64,000 nucleotides of DNA from Caryophanales bacterium (GTDB taxonomy: Bacteria > Bacillota_I > Bacilli_A > RF39 > UBA660): contig JAEEKI010000014.1 of NCBI GenBank assembly GCA_016282375.1, forward strand, positions 1-64,000, written 5' to 3'. Positions within the stretch are counted from its first letter, which is position 1. Each line of letters opens with the position of its first letter. The notes under the pieces were generated by a model. It had not been told where the DNA came from, did not search any database, and worked only from the letters and a program-made list of their open reading frames with translations. This document shows, in pieces, positions 1-7,828 of this stretch. A program made the position numbers and the translations under genes.

Positions 1-30
1 AGACGTGATAGGCCGCTACACTACGGAACC
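1..30 (-). tRNA. partial tRNA (probably tRNA-Asp), cut by window edge
   Basis: On the minus strand the first 30 bases read as the 5' part of a tRNA, starting GGTTCCGTAGTGTAGC and running through the D arm into the anticodon stem. The anticodon lies outside the window. The acceptor and D-arm sequence resembles bacterial tRNA-Asp. The transcription order Ser(UGA)-fMet-Asp is also the order in B. subtilis tRNA clusters. The identity is an inference; that it is a tRNA is fairly clear. Confidence 0.6.
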
Positions 31-34
31 AAAT

Positions 35-112
<78 letters not shown>

Positions 113-126
113 ATATATATTTCAAA

Positions 127-219
127 TGGCGGGGGAAAAGGGATTCGAACCCCTGCGCCGGTTACCCGACCTCCTGGTTTTCAAGACCAGTCCCTTCAAC
201 CAGACTTGGGTATTCCCCC
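127..219 (-). tRNA. tRNA-Ser (UGA)
   Basis: This is a class II tRNA of 93 nt with a long variable arm. The acceptor stem is five G-C pairs plus two A-T pairs, the discriminator is G and the CCA is encoded (127-129). The anticodon loop reads CTTGAAA, giving anticodon TGA. It is the first gene of the minus-strand tRNA cluster, directly behind a near-consensus promoter. Confidence 0.93.
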
Positions 220-237
220 ACACTTTGGAACAAATTG

Positions 238-267
238 ATTATAGCATAGGTTAAAATGTATTGTCAA
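238..267 (-). promoter_or_regulatory. promoter of the minus-strand tRNA cluster
   Basis: On the minus strand TTGACA (262-267) and TATAAT (238-243) are both perfect consensus hexamers with an 18-bp spacer. The -10 box lies about 18 bp upstream of tRNA-Ser. This is typical of a strong housekeeping sigma-A stable-RNA promoter. Confidence 0.88.
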
Positions 268-291
268 TAAAAAAAGATTGGAAAAAAGGGC

Positions 292-320
292 TTGAAAATA
301 CGCTTTAAACAAGTTATAAT
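292..320 (+). promoter_or_regulatory. promoter of tRNA-Leu
   Basis: TTGAAA (292-297) and TATAAT (315-320) are separated by exactly 17 bp and end 31 bp before tRNA-Leu. With the promoter at 238-267 it forms a divergent tRNA promoter pair. Confidence 0.88.
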
Positions 321-351
321 ATAGGAGTCTTAATTAATTAAGACAGTGCCT

Positions 352-440
352 GCCCGAGTGGCGGAATAGGTAGACGCACAGGACTTAAAATCCTGCGAGA
401 TTTAAACCTCGTGCCGGTTCAAGTCCGGCCCCGGGCACCA
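352..440 (+). tRNA. tRNA-Leu (UAA)
   Basis: This is a class II tRNA of 89 nt with encoded CCA. The anticodon loop CTTAAAA gives anticodon TAA. The D arm is the characteristic Leu form TGGCGGAATAGGTAGACGC. The acceptor stem starts GCCCGAG and has one A6:C67 mismatch. A strong promoter lies upstream and a rho-independent terminator follows. Confidence 0.93.
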
Positions 441-448
441 TAAAAAAA

Positions 449-479
449 TAACGAACTATTTACTAGTTCGTTTTTTTAA
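449..479. terminator. bidirectional terminator after tRNA-Leu
   Basis: The inverted repeat AACGAACTA / TAGTTCGTT has a short loop and is flanked by an A run on the left and seven T on the right. It can stop transcription of tRNA-Leu on the plus strand and of the NlpC/P60-like gene on the minus strand. Confidence 0.85.
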
Positions 480-1477
480 TATTTATAACGATATACTCTA
501 GGAATACTTGCAATAGGTACTATGGCATTAAAGACAACGACATCCGTGTAATTAAAGCCACCATGAACAGCCATGCCATTACCAATATATATTGCCACAT
601 GACTTTGTCCTAAACCATTACTAGCATATCTTAATTCATCACCTGGCATAGCCTCGATTAATGGAACTTCATAACGATGTTCATCTTTAAACCTTTGACG
701 ATCTTTATATGTTACAATGTTTTCTTTAATTCCTGGTGTATTAAATAAAGCCAAATTGAATAATTGTTCACAATTATAACCTCTTAGTCCTACATAAGAT
801 AATGCTTGTTTAGCAATAGGATTATCTGAAGTAAATCCTGCCGCACTATAATAAACGCCATATGGTGTTTGAATAGGAAGAGTATTATCAATCGTGTAAG
901 TTATCGTTTCTCTTGAGGCGTTACCATTTTCATCTACAGCTTCTAAAATAAAAGTGTGTTCCCCTTCAGTTTTAGAAAAACTAGTGATGATATTACCTTC
1001 TTCATCATAAAGATGATATTCACACTCTGAGGAAACATTGTCATGACAAGATTCTAAAAAAGTGGCTAATTCTAAGTAATCGCTTCCATTAAAGGCTCTT
1101 TGTTCCTTTAACTTAATTTCTGGACCACTATTATCAACAATGGTAACTAAACTTTCATATCTTAGATTACGGTTCTTATCTTGAATAACAATTTCATATG
1201 TACCAACATCTAGATCACTATGTATTTTTTTTAGTTCATCGTTACTAACATAAGCTATCTCATAATCACTTAAATCTACTTCTTGATTAAATAATTTATT
1301 GACATCAAATCCTTCGGTAGTATTAAACTTCATGGCATCAATGACATCCACTGGTTCTTTATATACCCTATAATACGATTTAAAGTTATAAATTATAACC
1401 ATGCAAACCACTATAATAGCTATTAAAATAATGCTTTTGATAATACTAATCTTGGATTTATTCTTATTTTTTTGCAT
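476..1477 (-). CDS. membrane-anchored NlpC/P60-like cell-wall hydrolase
   Basis: The protein is about 333 residues. It has a basic N-terminus, one membrane helix, a middle region with Ig-like/Bacterial-Ig strand patterns (D-N-S-G-P and D-E-N-G-N motifs), and a C-terminal papain-like domain. That domain carries the Cys in YNCEQLF and the His in SHVAIYIGNG, the pattern of NlpC/P60 peptidoglycan endopeptidases. The start is set at the ATG at 1477 because GGGGTGAAAAGA precedes it. An upstream in-frame start at 1498 lacks a ribosome site. It probably trims or remodels peptidoglycan outside the membrane. The enzymatic family is fairly clear; the substrate is not. Confidence 0.78.
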   Translation of the reverse strand: MQKNKNKSKISIIKSIILIAIIVVCMVIIYNFKSYYRVYKEPVDVIDAMKFNTTEGFDVNKLFNQEVDLSDYEIAYVSNDELKKIHSDLDVGTYEIVIQDKNRNLRYESLVTIVDNSGPEIKLKEQRAFNGSDYLELATFLESCHDNVSSECEYHLYDEEGNIITSFSKTEGEHTFILEAVDENGNASRETITYTIDNTLPIQTPYGVYYSAAGFTSDNPIAKQALSYVGLRGYNCEQLFNLALFNTPGIKENIVTYKDRQRFKDEHRYEVPLIEAMPGDELRYASNGLGQSHVAIYIGNGMAVHGGFNYTDVVVFNAIVPIASIPRVYRYKY

Positions 1478-1525
1478 TCTTTTCACCCCGTGTGCCACAT
1501 TATACCATAATTATATTAAATATAC

Positions 1526-1560
1526 AAAAAAACAGTCCTTTCTTATTTAGAACTGTTTTT
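1526..1560 (-). terminator. terminator of the S1-domain gene
   Basis: On the minus strand an AAAACAGT / ACTGTTTT stem is followed by a T run. The left arm overlaps the last codons of the S1-domain gene that ends at 1543. Confidence 0.65.
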
Positions 1561-1902
1561 GTTTATTTCGGAAATCTTATCGCTTATCCACTTATCTAAA
1601 TTGTTTTTCAGTGGTAAAAAACCAAGTCTCGATTCTTTCATCTTGCCATTATTATTGGCCTTGTAATTAATATTCTTTATTGATAACTTTAACTGTTTAT
1701 GACTTTCATCAACCTCTAGTACTTGACAGTATACTGTCTCACCTATTTCTAAAAAGGTATGGATATCACTAACAAAATCATTTGATACTTCAGAAATATG
1801 AATAAGACCTGTATATTCAGAATCTAATACAACAAAAGCGCCATATTTCTCTATCCCTGTGACTTGGCCTTTGACGATACTACCCGCCTTATAATCAGCC
1901 AT
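1543..1902 (-). CDS. cvfD: S1 RNA-binding domain protein, CvfD/YugI (GSP13) type
   Basis: The protein is 119 residues. An S1 (OB-fold) domain at residues 5-75 contains the typical G-x-V-x-G-I-x-x-Y-G-A-F-V and G-L-I-H-I-S-E motifs. A short basic tail ends in a helix. Length and layout match the CvfD / general stress protein 13 family, ribosome-associated post-transcriptional regulators of Bacilli. AGGAG precedes the ATG. An extended -10 (TGGTATAAT on the minus strand, 1921-1926) overlaps the divergent promoter region of the Nfu gene. Assignment to the family is firm; the role in this organism is inferred. Confidence 0.85.
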   Translation of the reverse strand: MADYKAGSIVKGQVTGIEKYGAFVVLDSEYTGLIHISEVSNDFVSDIHTFLEIGETVYCQVLEVDESHKQLKLSIKNINYKANNNGKMKESRLGFLPLKNNLDKWISDKISEINKNSSK

Positions 1903-1944
1903 ATTTTGTCTCCTAAGAGAATTATACCAAAAAATACTGAAAAA

Positions 1945-1953
1945 TGATATAAT
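1945..1953 (+). promoter_or_regulatory. extended -10 promoter of the Nfu-like gene
   Basis: TGATATAAT is a perfect extended -10 element, with TATAAT at 1948-1953. No good -35 is visible. Only six bases separate it from the GTG at 1960, so the predicted transcript would be leaderless or nearly so. Confidence 0.6.
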
Positions 1954-1959
1954 AAATTT

Positions 1960-2193
1960 GTGATTTGCATGGAAGAGAAAATAAAAGAGTTAATTGAAAA
2001 AATGCGACCATACCTTAATATGGATGGTGGTGACATAGAATATATTAAGTACGAAGATGGATATATCTATGTCAAATTAATTGGTGCTTGCAGTGATTGT
2101 ATGTATCAAGATAGTACTATTAACGATAGTTTATTAGATTTTTTTAAAAGTGAAATTCCCGATATTAAGGGGATTATAAATGTCAGTATTTAA
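1960..2193 (+). CDS. nfu: NifU C-terminal-domain (Nfu) Fe-S carrier, YutI-like
   Basis: The protein is 74-77 residues and is a single NifU-like C-terminal domain: an N-terminal helix, the M-D-G-G-D-I motif, then the C-S-D-C motif (residues 36-39 counted from the ATG) that binds a transient [4Fe-4S] cluster. The family delivers Fe-S clusters to apoproteins in the cytosol; B. subtilis YutI is the counterpart. The start is either GTG at 1960 or ATG at 1969. No Shine-Dalgarno is present and a -10 box sits right upstream, suggesting leaderless translation. Its 3' end overlaps the convergent yutH-like gene by 11 bp. Confidence 0.88.
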   Translation: MICMEEKIKELIEKMRPYLNMDGGDIEYIKYEDGYIYVKLIGACSDCMYQDSTINDSLLDFFKSEIPDIKGIINVSI

Positions 2194-3085
2194 GATAATC
2201 AATCTTTAAAAGTGGAGCATATAAAGAAATTTCTTTATGTGCTTTTTTTAAAAATTCTAAAAATTGATCAGCCTTATCAATATAGATAATCAATTTATTA
2301 CTATTTTCATGCTCATTAACCACTTTTTCATAGACATCAAAATAATAAGATGGATATAATAATCTAGCAAATAACAAATTATAGGAATATGGTGTTAATT
2401 TTTTACTTTGTAAATAATATGATAATTCACTTATGGCATCCTCTTTTGCCCAAAACATTGATTTTAAATACTCGGCTACATCTCTTTGTTCAATATCTAC
2501 AATAAATGATATGGGATTTAAATAATTTAATTTAGTATTAGGATAATAGATTCTTTTATGAGCTAATACTGGCTTTAAGACTTCGTCTTTATATAAACTA
2601 TTAATAGTATTTACATAATAAATAGCACTTTCTGCTAAACCAATATAATAATCAATAGATTTTTTAATAATGTTATCTACCTTAATTTCGCTTAATTGCG
2701 TCTCAATATAATCAATCTTCTGACTCCATAATAAAGCCCAGTTATTATGATATTTTTTTGAATAATCAATGGTCATTTTAGATGATAAATCCAACATATC
2801 AAAAATACTATAATCAATGTCTTTATTTCTAACTTTTAACATTATGTAATTAACTTCGTCTATTTTGGTAAAAGGTTCTTTTTTGATATTTAAAAGAATA
2901 TCATGACAATCAATATTATGACTTTTTAGATATTTGCTGTATTCTATAATGCCATCAATATTATGACTTTGAAAAAAAGGCAAAAAATAATAATCTTCAT
3001 CGTTGTAAGTAAAATGATAAACATCTTTTTCTATATTTAACTGAATATCTGTCAAATTGTAATAATATTCAATAGTTTGTTTCAT
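2183..3085 (-). CDS. yutH: YutH/CotS-like spore-coat kinase-fold protein
   Basis: The protein is 300 residues. It starts with an N-lobe-like beta stretch ending in YYFLPF. It then has a helical C-lobe containing AHKRIYYP, a D-x-x-Q-R-D-V-A-E-Y-L-K segment, and ARLLYPSYYF near the end. These match the degenerate kinase-like YutH/CotS family, whose members associate with spore coats in Bacillus. The YutI-, YutD- and YunB-like genes nearby support the call, since these cluster in B. subtilis. Catalytic residues are not clearly preserved. The start ATG has no Shine-Dalgarno but has TATACT five bases upstream. Moderate confidence. Confidence 0.6.
   Translation of the reverse strand: MKQTIEYYYNLTDIQLNIEKDVYHFTYNDEDYYFLPFFQSHNIDGIIEYSKYLKSHNIDCHDILLNIKKEPFTKIDEVNYIMLKVRNKDIDYSIFDMLDLSSKMTIDYSKKYHNNWALLWSQKIDYIETQLSEIKVDNIIKKSIDYYIGLAESAIYYVNTINSLYKDEVLKPVLAHKRIYYPNTKLNYLNPISFIVDIEQRDVAEYLKSMFWAKEDAISELSYYLQSKKLTPYSYNLLFARLLYPSYYFDVYEKVVNEHENSNKLIIYIDKADQFLEFLKKAHKEISLYAPLLKIDYLKY
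2216..2250 (+). terminator. terminator of the Nfu gene, inside the opposing gene
   Basis: A near-perfect 28-base palindrome from 2216 to 2243 is followed by seven T on the plus strand. It lies within the coding region of the convergent yutH-like gene, so this sequence both encodes protein on one strand and ends transcription on the other. Confidence 0.75.
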
Positions 3086-3099
3086 ATTAAAGTATATAA

Positions 3100-3130
3100 A
3101 AAAAGATTTAGGTTTATACCTAAATCTTTT
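3100..3130 (-). terminator. terminator of the Pro/Ala-rich protein gene
   Basis: On the minus strand the hairpin AGATTTAGGT / ACCTAAATCT is followed by seven T. It separates the 3133-3930 gene from the yutH-like gene, which must therefore have its own promoter. Confidence 0.85.
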
Positions 3131-3132
3131 TG

Positions 3133-3930
3133 TTACTTATTTTCAAATTTTTTAATTAAAGCATCAAACATATTCTCACATGATTGCATGAATTGTTCTT
3201 TAATGGCTTGAACATCAGCATTGCCTTCTGGAGCAGCGGGTGCACCAGGTACTGGTGGTTCCATCATTGGTGTTGGCATTACTGGTTCACTAGGTGTAGT
3301 AACTGGTAACGGTGTCATTTCTGGTGTTGGTGTCTCTGGAGTTACAGGTAATGGTGTAATAACCGGTGCTGCCATTGCTGGTTCAGGTTGTGGTAAAACA
3401 GCAGTTGGATCTACAAATGCTGTTGGCCCAATAACAGATGGCTCACTAATTGGTGCTCCTGGCATTTCTGGTGTTAAATTTACTGGTTCAATTGTTGGAG
3501 CAGCAGGTGCCTCAGGTTCAGTAATTGGTGCAACTTCAGGAGCTGGAGTCTCAGCCTCTGGCATTGCTGGAGCCTCTGCAGCCGCAGGTATATATGCTTG
3601 CTTTAATACATCAAAGGATGCTACTGGTAAAGTAAGTTGGGTATAAAAATCTTCTGGAGCAGTTATCACCTCAGGAACATTTACATAAGGAAGAGCTGTT
3701 CCCCCAATAATAGTCTTAAGATTGTCTTTAACACTCGCCCATTCTCCTTGATCAGTTATTTTTTCGGCAACATTATTATTTAATCTACTAATACCAATGA
3801 TTGGGTAACCCATTTGACCATTAGCTTCATTATCGATTACTAAATAAGTTGCAACACTGCCTTGAAAACATGTTACTACTGGCTTTTCTACTACACTTCC
3901 ATTTGTTAAACTAAACTTTGCTTTACTCAC
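3133..3930 (-). CDS. Pro/Ala/Glu-rich protein of unknown function
   Basis: I do not recognise this protein (about 265 residues). A folded-looking N-terminal domain of about 110 residues is followed by about 120 residues rich in Pro, Ala, Glu, Thr and Val with many E-A-P / T-P-E-x-P steps, which is a disordered linker. A short amphipathic C-terminal helix with F-D-A-L-I-K-K-F-E closes it. No signal peptide or membrane helix is visible, so it is likely cytoplasmic. The start is uncertain: GTG at 3930 (AAGGG 10 bases upstream) is preferred over an in-frame TTG at 3939 that lies almost on top of the ribosome site. No ATG is available there. Confidence 0.7.
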   Translation of the reverse strand: MSKAKFSLTNGSVVEKPVVTCFQGSVATYLVIDNEANGQMGYPIIGISRLNNNVAEKITDQGEWASVKDNLKTIIGGTALPYVNVPEVITAPEDFYTQLTLPVASFDVLKQAYIPAAAEAPAMPEAETPAPEVAPITEPEAPAAPTIEPVNLTPEMPGAPISEPSVIGPTAFVDPTAVLPQPEPAMAAPVITPLPVTPETPTPEMTPLPVTTPSEPVMPTPMMEPPVPGAPAAPEGNADVQAIKEQFMQSCENMFDALIKKFENK

Positions 3931-3973
3931 TTTACTCAATCCCTTCTAATATACAAAAATTATAACAAAAATA

Positions 3974-4255
3974 TTACTTTTTTTCAATCTTTTTTAAAAT
4001 GAAATACCGACATCCATAAGCACAGTTATCTTTTATATACTTTTGAACATTCTTTATATCATTTAATGATTTATATTTTTTATTGTTTTTATCGTTAAAC
4101 CCCTTTAAACGTAGTTTACCATAAGCCCAATCACCCAAAATATAATCATAGTCATCAAAATAATCAGTAATCTTTTCTTGTAATAAATCGTTATCGATAG
4201 CGTCTTTATTATCTTCGATTACTTCATATTTGATATTGTTAATAGTAATATTCAT
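3974..4255 (-). CDS. yutD: YutD-like (DUF1027) protein
   Basis: The protein is 93 residues. The core contains D-Y-F-D-D-Y-D-Y-I-L-G-D-W-A-Y-G-K-L-R-L-K-G-F followed by a C-A-Y-G-C-R-Y-F-I-L ending, the signature of the YutD/DUF1027 family, small conserved Bacilli proteins of unknown function. AGGGGG lies just upstream of the ATG. It follows the 4264-5064 gene by 8 bp and is probably co-transcribed with it. Family call is firm; function unknown. Confidence 0.88.
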   Translation of the reverse strand: MNITINNIKYEVIEDNKDAIDNDLLQEKITDYFDDYDYILGDWAYGKLRLKGFNDKNNKKYKSLNDIKNVQKYIKDNCAYGCRYFILKKIEKK

Positions 4256-4263
4256 AAATCCCC

Positions 4264-5064
4264 CTATAAAACAACAAATGTAATTATTAATATAACCATT
4301 GCTAACGTTGCTACTAAGCTTAAAATAAACAAAATATCAACATAACCATTACCAGTAGAAAAAGCACTACGTGGATGGTTGTAATCATATACAGCTTTAT
4401 CTAAAAGATATTTTTTATTAATAGCATTGGAATTAATATCAAAGTAATTATATACTTTTTTATTAACATCATCAAGTTCCTCAGCACTCATTTGTTTAAT
4501 ATCCTCTAAAGAATACTTTAATATCTCATACGCTTCTAGATTTAATGTCTCTTTAACTTTTTCTGCCTCAACTCTTGCGTTTTTCTCTAGCTCTGAGTCA
4601 AAATAGTTTTGAATCTCACTAGGATTCTTAGCCATTAAAAAGTTATAAGACACCATCAAAGGGCTTTTAGCTCTTGGCGTATATAATAAATAACGGAAAT
4701 TAGTAATTTCCTCTTGTGATACTTTCATACTACGGAATTTTTGAATAAACATATCAACAAGTCTTTTTTCAATAAAAATGAAACCATCATCACTTTCTTT
4801 TTGGTAATAATCTTGCAATGCTTTCAAAAATTCTTCAATCTCGACAGAACCATAACCGTATTTTGATAAATTATTCATTAACAATTTTACATCACTAAAA
4901 TAATATGGATTTAAAATATCCAATTCATCATATATAGCCATTAGTGTTCTGATTACAACTACAAAAAACGAATTATATTGCTCACTATCAGGCATTTGCT
5001 TGCTACTTAAGTACTGATTTATTGCATAAGTAAATGCTTCACTTACAAAAATCTTGTTATCCAT
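4264..5064 (-). CDS. C-terminally membrane-anchored protein, unknown
   Basis: The protein is 266 residues and I do not recognise it. It is mostly helical and polar, with one C-terminal membrane helix at about residues 243-264 and no N-terminal signal, i.e. a tail-anchored topology with the bulk in the cytoplasm. A conserved-looking stretch N-G-Y-V-D precedes the membrane helix. AGGTGAG precedes the ATG. It sits between the YunB-like and YutD-like genes. Confidence 0.75.
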   Translation of the reverse strand: MDNKIFVSEAFTYAINQYLSSKQMPDSEQYNSFFVVVIRTLMAIYDELDILNPYYFSDVKLLMNNLSKYGYGSVEIEEFLKALQDYYQKESDDGFIFIEKRLVDMFIQKFRSMKVSQEEITNFRYLLYTPRAKSPLMVSYNFLMAKNPSEIQNYFDSELEKNARVEAEKVKETLNLEAYEILKYSLEDIKQMSAEELDDVNKKVYNYFDINSNAINKKYLLDKAVYDYNHPRSAFSTGNGYVDILFILSLVATLAMVILIITFVVL

Positions 5065-5093
5065 AGTCTCACCTATTATTTAGTATAACACAT

Positions 5094-5771
5094 TTAGTAT
5101 TTAATGGGAATATCTAAAATACTACTATTGGCATTAATAATTCCACCATAGTACAAAGGAACTCTGCCATTAATGACTTTCGAGGCTATTAACATGTCAT
5201 AATCCACTACTTCTTCATAGTTTCCAACCGGCGTTATGATTTGACCAGTAATTGACACTTTTATGTAGGCTTCTACTAAAGCATTATTCATACCATAATT
5301 GGTTATCTTACTATAAATATTAGTTAATATTGAATCAATATAATTAATGGTTATGGTTATCTTCGGGCCTAAATTACTTATTAAGGCATAATCACTTGCA
5401 ATAAAAACGGGCAATTTAATAATCATCCCTTGATTAGGATATTCATGTTGATTTAAAATCATCCGAATATTTTGTGTAACATCATTTAATAACTTGTAAG
5501 TATTTTGCATATTATAATCAACATATAATATTTCATCGTCATTGTTTTTATGAAGTAATAATATGTCATCGATTGTATCTTTATTAATTAACTTTGTTCC
5601 TAAATTGCTTAAACTATTATTAATATTTCTCTTTAAATACATAACCGCTATTTCTTTTATTTTTGTATTACTTTTATCATAGTATATTTTTAATAAATTA
5701 AAGGCACAAAAAAAGATTAAAAAAATGGTTATTGAATAATAATAAACTCTTTTAATCTTTTTAAATTTCAT
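5094..5771 (-). CDS. yunB: YunB-like sporulation protein
   Basis: The protein is 225 residues with an N-terminal membrane helix (about residues 10-27). It has a periplasmic-type domain with I-K-L-P-V-F-I-A-S-D-Y-A-L-I-S-N-L-G-P-K, then a G-M-N-N-A-L-V-E-A-Y stretch and a closing V-I-N-G-R-V-P-L-Y-Y-G. These are the conserved blocks of YunB, which is needed for normal sporulation in B. subtilis and is controlled there by sigma-E. The YutD- and YutH-like genes lie nearby, as in Bacillus. No Shine-Dalgarno is visible: TATAAT (minus strand 5777-5782) lies five bases before the ATG and overlaps the stop codon of the upstream gene. Confidence 0.8.
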   Translation of the reverse strand: MKFKKIKRVYYYSITIFLIFFCAFNLLKIYYDKSNTKIKEIAVMYLKRNINNSLSNLGTKLINKDTIDDILLLHKNNDDEILYVDYNMQNTYKLLNDVTQNIRMILNQHEYPNQGMIIKLPVFIASDYALISNLGPKITITINYIDSILTNIYSKITNYGMNNALVEAYIKVSITGQIITPVGNYEEVVDYDMLIASKVINGRVPLYYGGIINANSSILDIPIKY

Positions 5772-5777
5772 ATTAAA

Positions 5778-6716
5778 TTATATTAATGATGATACTAAAA
5801 TTATAACGCCAATAATGAATATTACTAATAAGATAATAATAACGATCTTAATAATTGGATTAGACTTTTCATCATCAGAATCTTTATCATCTTCGAAATC
5901 AGATTTTTTGAAATGACTTTCTTTGGTAAAGAAGGAATTATCTACTTTGGTCGTTTCTTCCATTTTTTGAATTAATTGTTGTGTTCTTTCTTGAAGACCT
6001 TCCAAAACAGCTGTCGTTCCATCACCTTTTAAATCTTCGAAGATATCTAATGGATCTCCAGAACTTTCTTCAGTAGTTTCCATTTCTTCTGTACTTTCCA
6101 AAGGAATAATCTCTGTTTCTGTTGTATTTTCTATCTCCTTAACCTTATCCTTACTAACCTTTTCCATCACATTGGTTTGCTCATTTATAGTGATGGTATT
6201 GATTAGTTTTTCTAATTCTTTAGCATTACTAGTCGTATGACTTTCTGTTTCCTCTAAAGGAGCAGTTTCATCGTCGTCGTACTCTTCAATATAATCCTTT
6301 GGATCAATAGTTAGATTATTTAAGATATCTAATTGAGTATTATGTAATTTTTTGGCTCTTTCTTCTTCATAATTTTCAACCTTATCTTCTTTAGCTTTAT
6401 CAAGAATTACATTTATATCATATTCTTTAGTCTCGAAAAGCGTTTTTTTAGGTGCCTCGATTGGTTCCTCTGGTTCAATTTTGACACTACGTCTTTGAGG
6501 CATATCATTATAATGGGTATCAAGAATATTCTTTATTTTCTCAACATCAATATTATTCCGATTATTACCAATAACCGTGGCATTACTTTTGACTTCGAAA
6601 TTGTCCAGTTCAGTTTTATTAATTTCTTTGTACAAATTGGTATTTCTAGCCATTCTAGACCCAATTTCGATATTATTAGTATCATGATTTTCAAATCTTG
6701 AATCATTTGAATCCAT
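5778..6716 (-). CDS. acidic tail-anchored protein, unknown
   Basis: The protein is about 312 residues and I do not recognise it. It is a long, strongly acidic, Glu/Asp/Lys/Thr-rich and probably disordered or coiled region with a single C-terminal membrane helix (about the last 25 residues). No signal peptide is present, so the N-terminal part should be cytoplasmic. The start is the ATG at 6716, eight bases from AGAGGTG; an ATG two codons earlier is too close to the ribosome site. It is the first gene of the run toward yunB. A TTGACT-16-TATCAT promoter overlaps the divergent ferredoxin promoter. Confidence 0.75.
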   Translation of the reverse strand: MDSNDSRFENHDTNNIEIGSRMARNTNLYKEINKTELDNFEVKSNATVIGNNRNNIDVEKIKNILDTHYNDMPQRRSVKIEPEEPIEAPKKTLFETKEYDINVILDKAKEDKVENYEEERAKKLHNTQLDILNNLTIDPKDYIEEYDDDETAPLEETESHTTSNAKELEKLINTITINEQTNVMEKVSKDKVKEIENTTETEIIPLESTEEMETTEESSGDPLDIFEDLKGDGTTAVLEGLQERTQQLIQKMEETTKVDNSFFTKESHFKKSDFEDDKDSDDEKSNPIIKIVIIILLVIFIIGVIILVSSLI

Positions 6717-6774
6717 AGCCATACACCTCTTACTATAATGATAACATAAATGTAAATCTAGTCAAATGTATTTA

Positions 6775-6803
6775 TTGATTTTTAATGACATTTTTACTAT
6801 AAT
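6775..6803 (+). promoter_or_regulatory. promoter of the ferredoxin gene
   Basis: TTGATT (6775-6780) and TATAAT (6798-6803) have a 17-bp spacer, 17 bp before the ATG. It is divergent with the promoter of the 6716 minus-strand gene. Confidence 0.8.
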
Positions 6804-6819
6804 TGGACATGGAGGTATC

Positions 6820-7059
6820 ATGAAAAAACTAACTGTAAATGATAGTTGTATTGGCTGCGGTGCATGCATAGCCGTTGATAGTGACCATTTTGATTTTAAT
6901 GAAGAAGGTCAATCTCAAGCAATTAGCAATGATAATCTAGATTCTGCAGAACTTCAAAATGCTATATCATCTTGTCCTGTTAATGCTATTAAAATAGTTG
7001 ATGGAACAGATGATAAATGTGATGATTGTTCTGACTGTCATGGAGCATGTGCAAAATAG
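6820..7059 (+). CDS. fer: single-cluster [4Fe-4S] ferredoxin with Cys-rich tail
   Basis: The protein is 79 residues. C-I-G-C-G-A-C near the N-terminus plus the later S-S-C-P-V-N-A-I give the four ligands of one [4Fe-4S] cluster, as in Bacillus-type ferredoxins (low-potential cytosolic electron carrier). A C-terminal extension with C-x-x-C-x-x-C-x-x-x-C spacing is unusual and could bind a metal or a second cluster. The start is the ATG behind GGAGG; an upstream ATG at 6766 lies before the promoter's -10 box. A bidirectional terminator separates it from rluB. Confidence 0.88.
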   Translation: MKKLTVNDSCIGCGACIAVDSDHFDFNEEGQSQAISNDNLDSAELQNAISSCPVNAIKIVDGTDDKCDDCSDCHGACAK

Positions 7060-7064
7060 CAAAA

Positions 7065-7091
7065 TAAAAAAGGATGAATAATCCTTTTTTA
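7065..7091. terminator. bidirectional terminator between ferredoxin and rluB
   Basis: The hairpin AAAAAGGA / TCCTTTTT is flanked by A and T runs. It serves the convergent ferredoxin (plus) and rluB (minus) genes and overlaps the rluB stop region. Confidence 0.85.
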
Positions 7092-7799
7092 AATGCTATA
7101 AAGTTTTTTAACTTCTTTGATAGTTAGATAGCGATATTCCCCAGATTTTAAATCTTTAATATCTAAAAAAGCATAATTAGTTCTAGTTAGTTTATCGACT
7201 AAAAAACCAAGTTCTTTAAAGATATTTTTGACAATATGATTTCTTCCTTCAATAATAGTAATAGAGATATATGTCATTTCTTTATCAAGATCTTTCTTTT
7301 TGACTTTAAAATCAACAATGTTAACTTTTTTTCCATCAACAACTACTCCACTTTTTAATCTATCGATAGCCTCTTTATCAATAATACCCTTAATCTTGGC
7401 TAAATAAGTTTTAGGAACGTTATTTTTAGGATGCATAAGTTTATTAGCTAGTTCACCATCATTGGTAAGTAATAATAATCCGGTTGTATCGTAATCTAAT
7501 CTTCCGATAGGATAAATTCTTTCGTTTGTATCTATTAGATCAACGACCGTTTTACGATTTTTATCATCACTAGCACTACTAATTACTCCGCGTGGTTTAT
7601 TTAAAAGAATATATACTTTGTTATCATTTTTCGTTATTGATTTTCCATCAATTTGAATACTATCACCAGTATCTACTTTGGTACCTAATTTATCAACAAT
7701 TACTCCATTAACAGATACTCTTCCCTCTTGAATTAACTTTTCGGCATTTCTTCTGGAAGTATATCCACTTTGAGCAATTACTTTTTGTAATCTATCCAT
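7089..7799 (-). CDS. rluB: 23S rRNA pseudouridine synthase RluB/RsuA family
   Basis: The protein is about 236 residues. An N-terminal S4 RNA-binding domain (M-D-R-L-Q-K-V-I-A-Q-S-G-Y-T-S-R-R) is followed by the catalytic domain with G-R-L-D-Y-D-T-T-G-L-L, whose Asp is the family's catalytic residue. It converts a uridine in 23S rRNA to pseudouridine. The start is the ATG at 7799 behind GAGGTGG; an in-frame ATG at 7832 overlaps spmB and has no ribosome site. It directly follows spmB, as in the dacB-spmA-spmB-rluB order of B. subtilis. Confidence 0.92.
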   Translation of the reverse strand: MDRLQKVIAQSGYTSRRNAEKLIQEGRVSVNGVIVDKLGTKVDTGDSIQIDGKSITKNDNKVYILLNKPRGVISSASDDKNRKTVVDLIDTNERIYPIGRLDYDTTGLLLLTNDGELANKLMHPKNNVPKTYLAKIKGIIDKEAIDRLKSGVVVDGKKVNIVDFKVKKKDLDKEMTYISITIIEGRNHIVKNIFKELGFLVDKLTRTNYAFLDIKDLKSGEYRYLTIKEVKKLYSI

Positions 7800-7828
7800 A
7801 GTCCACCTCGGCAATAGTATAACACATC

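Noticed and set aside
3221..3646. 141-residue Gly/Val/Ser-rich open frame on the plus strand
   Set aside because: It is the antisense of the Pro/Ala-rich linker of the 3133-3930 gene. Low-complexity codons keep the opposite frame open, and it has no ribosome site or recognisable fold.
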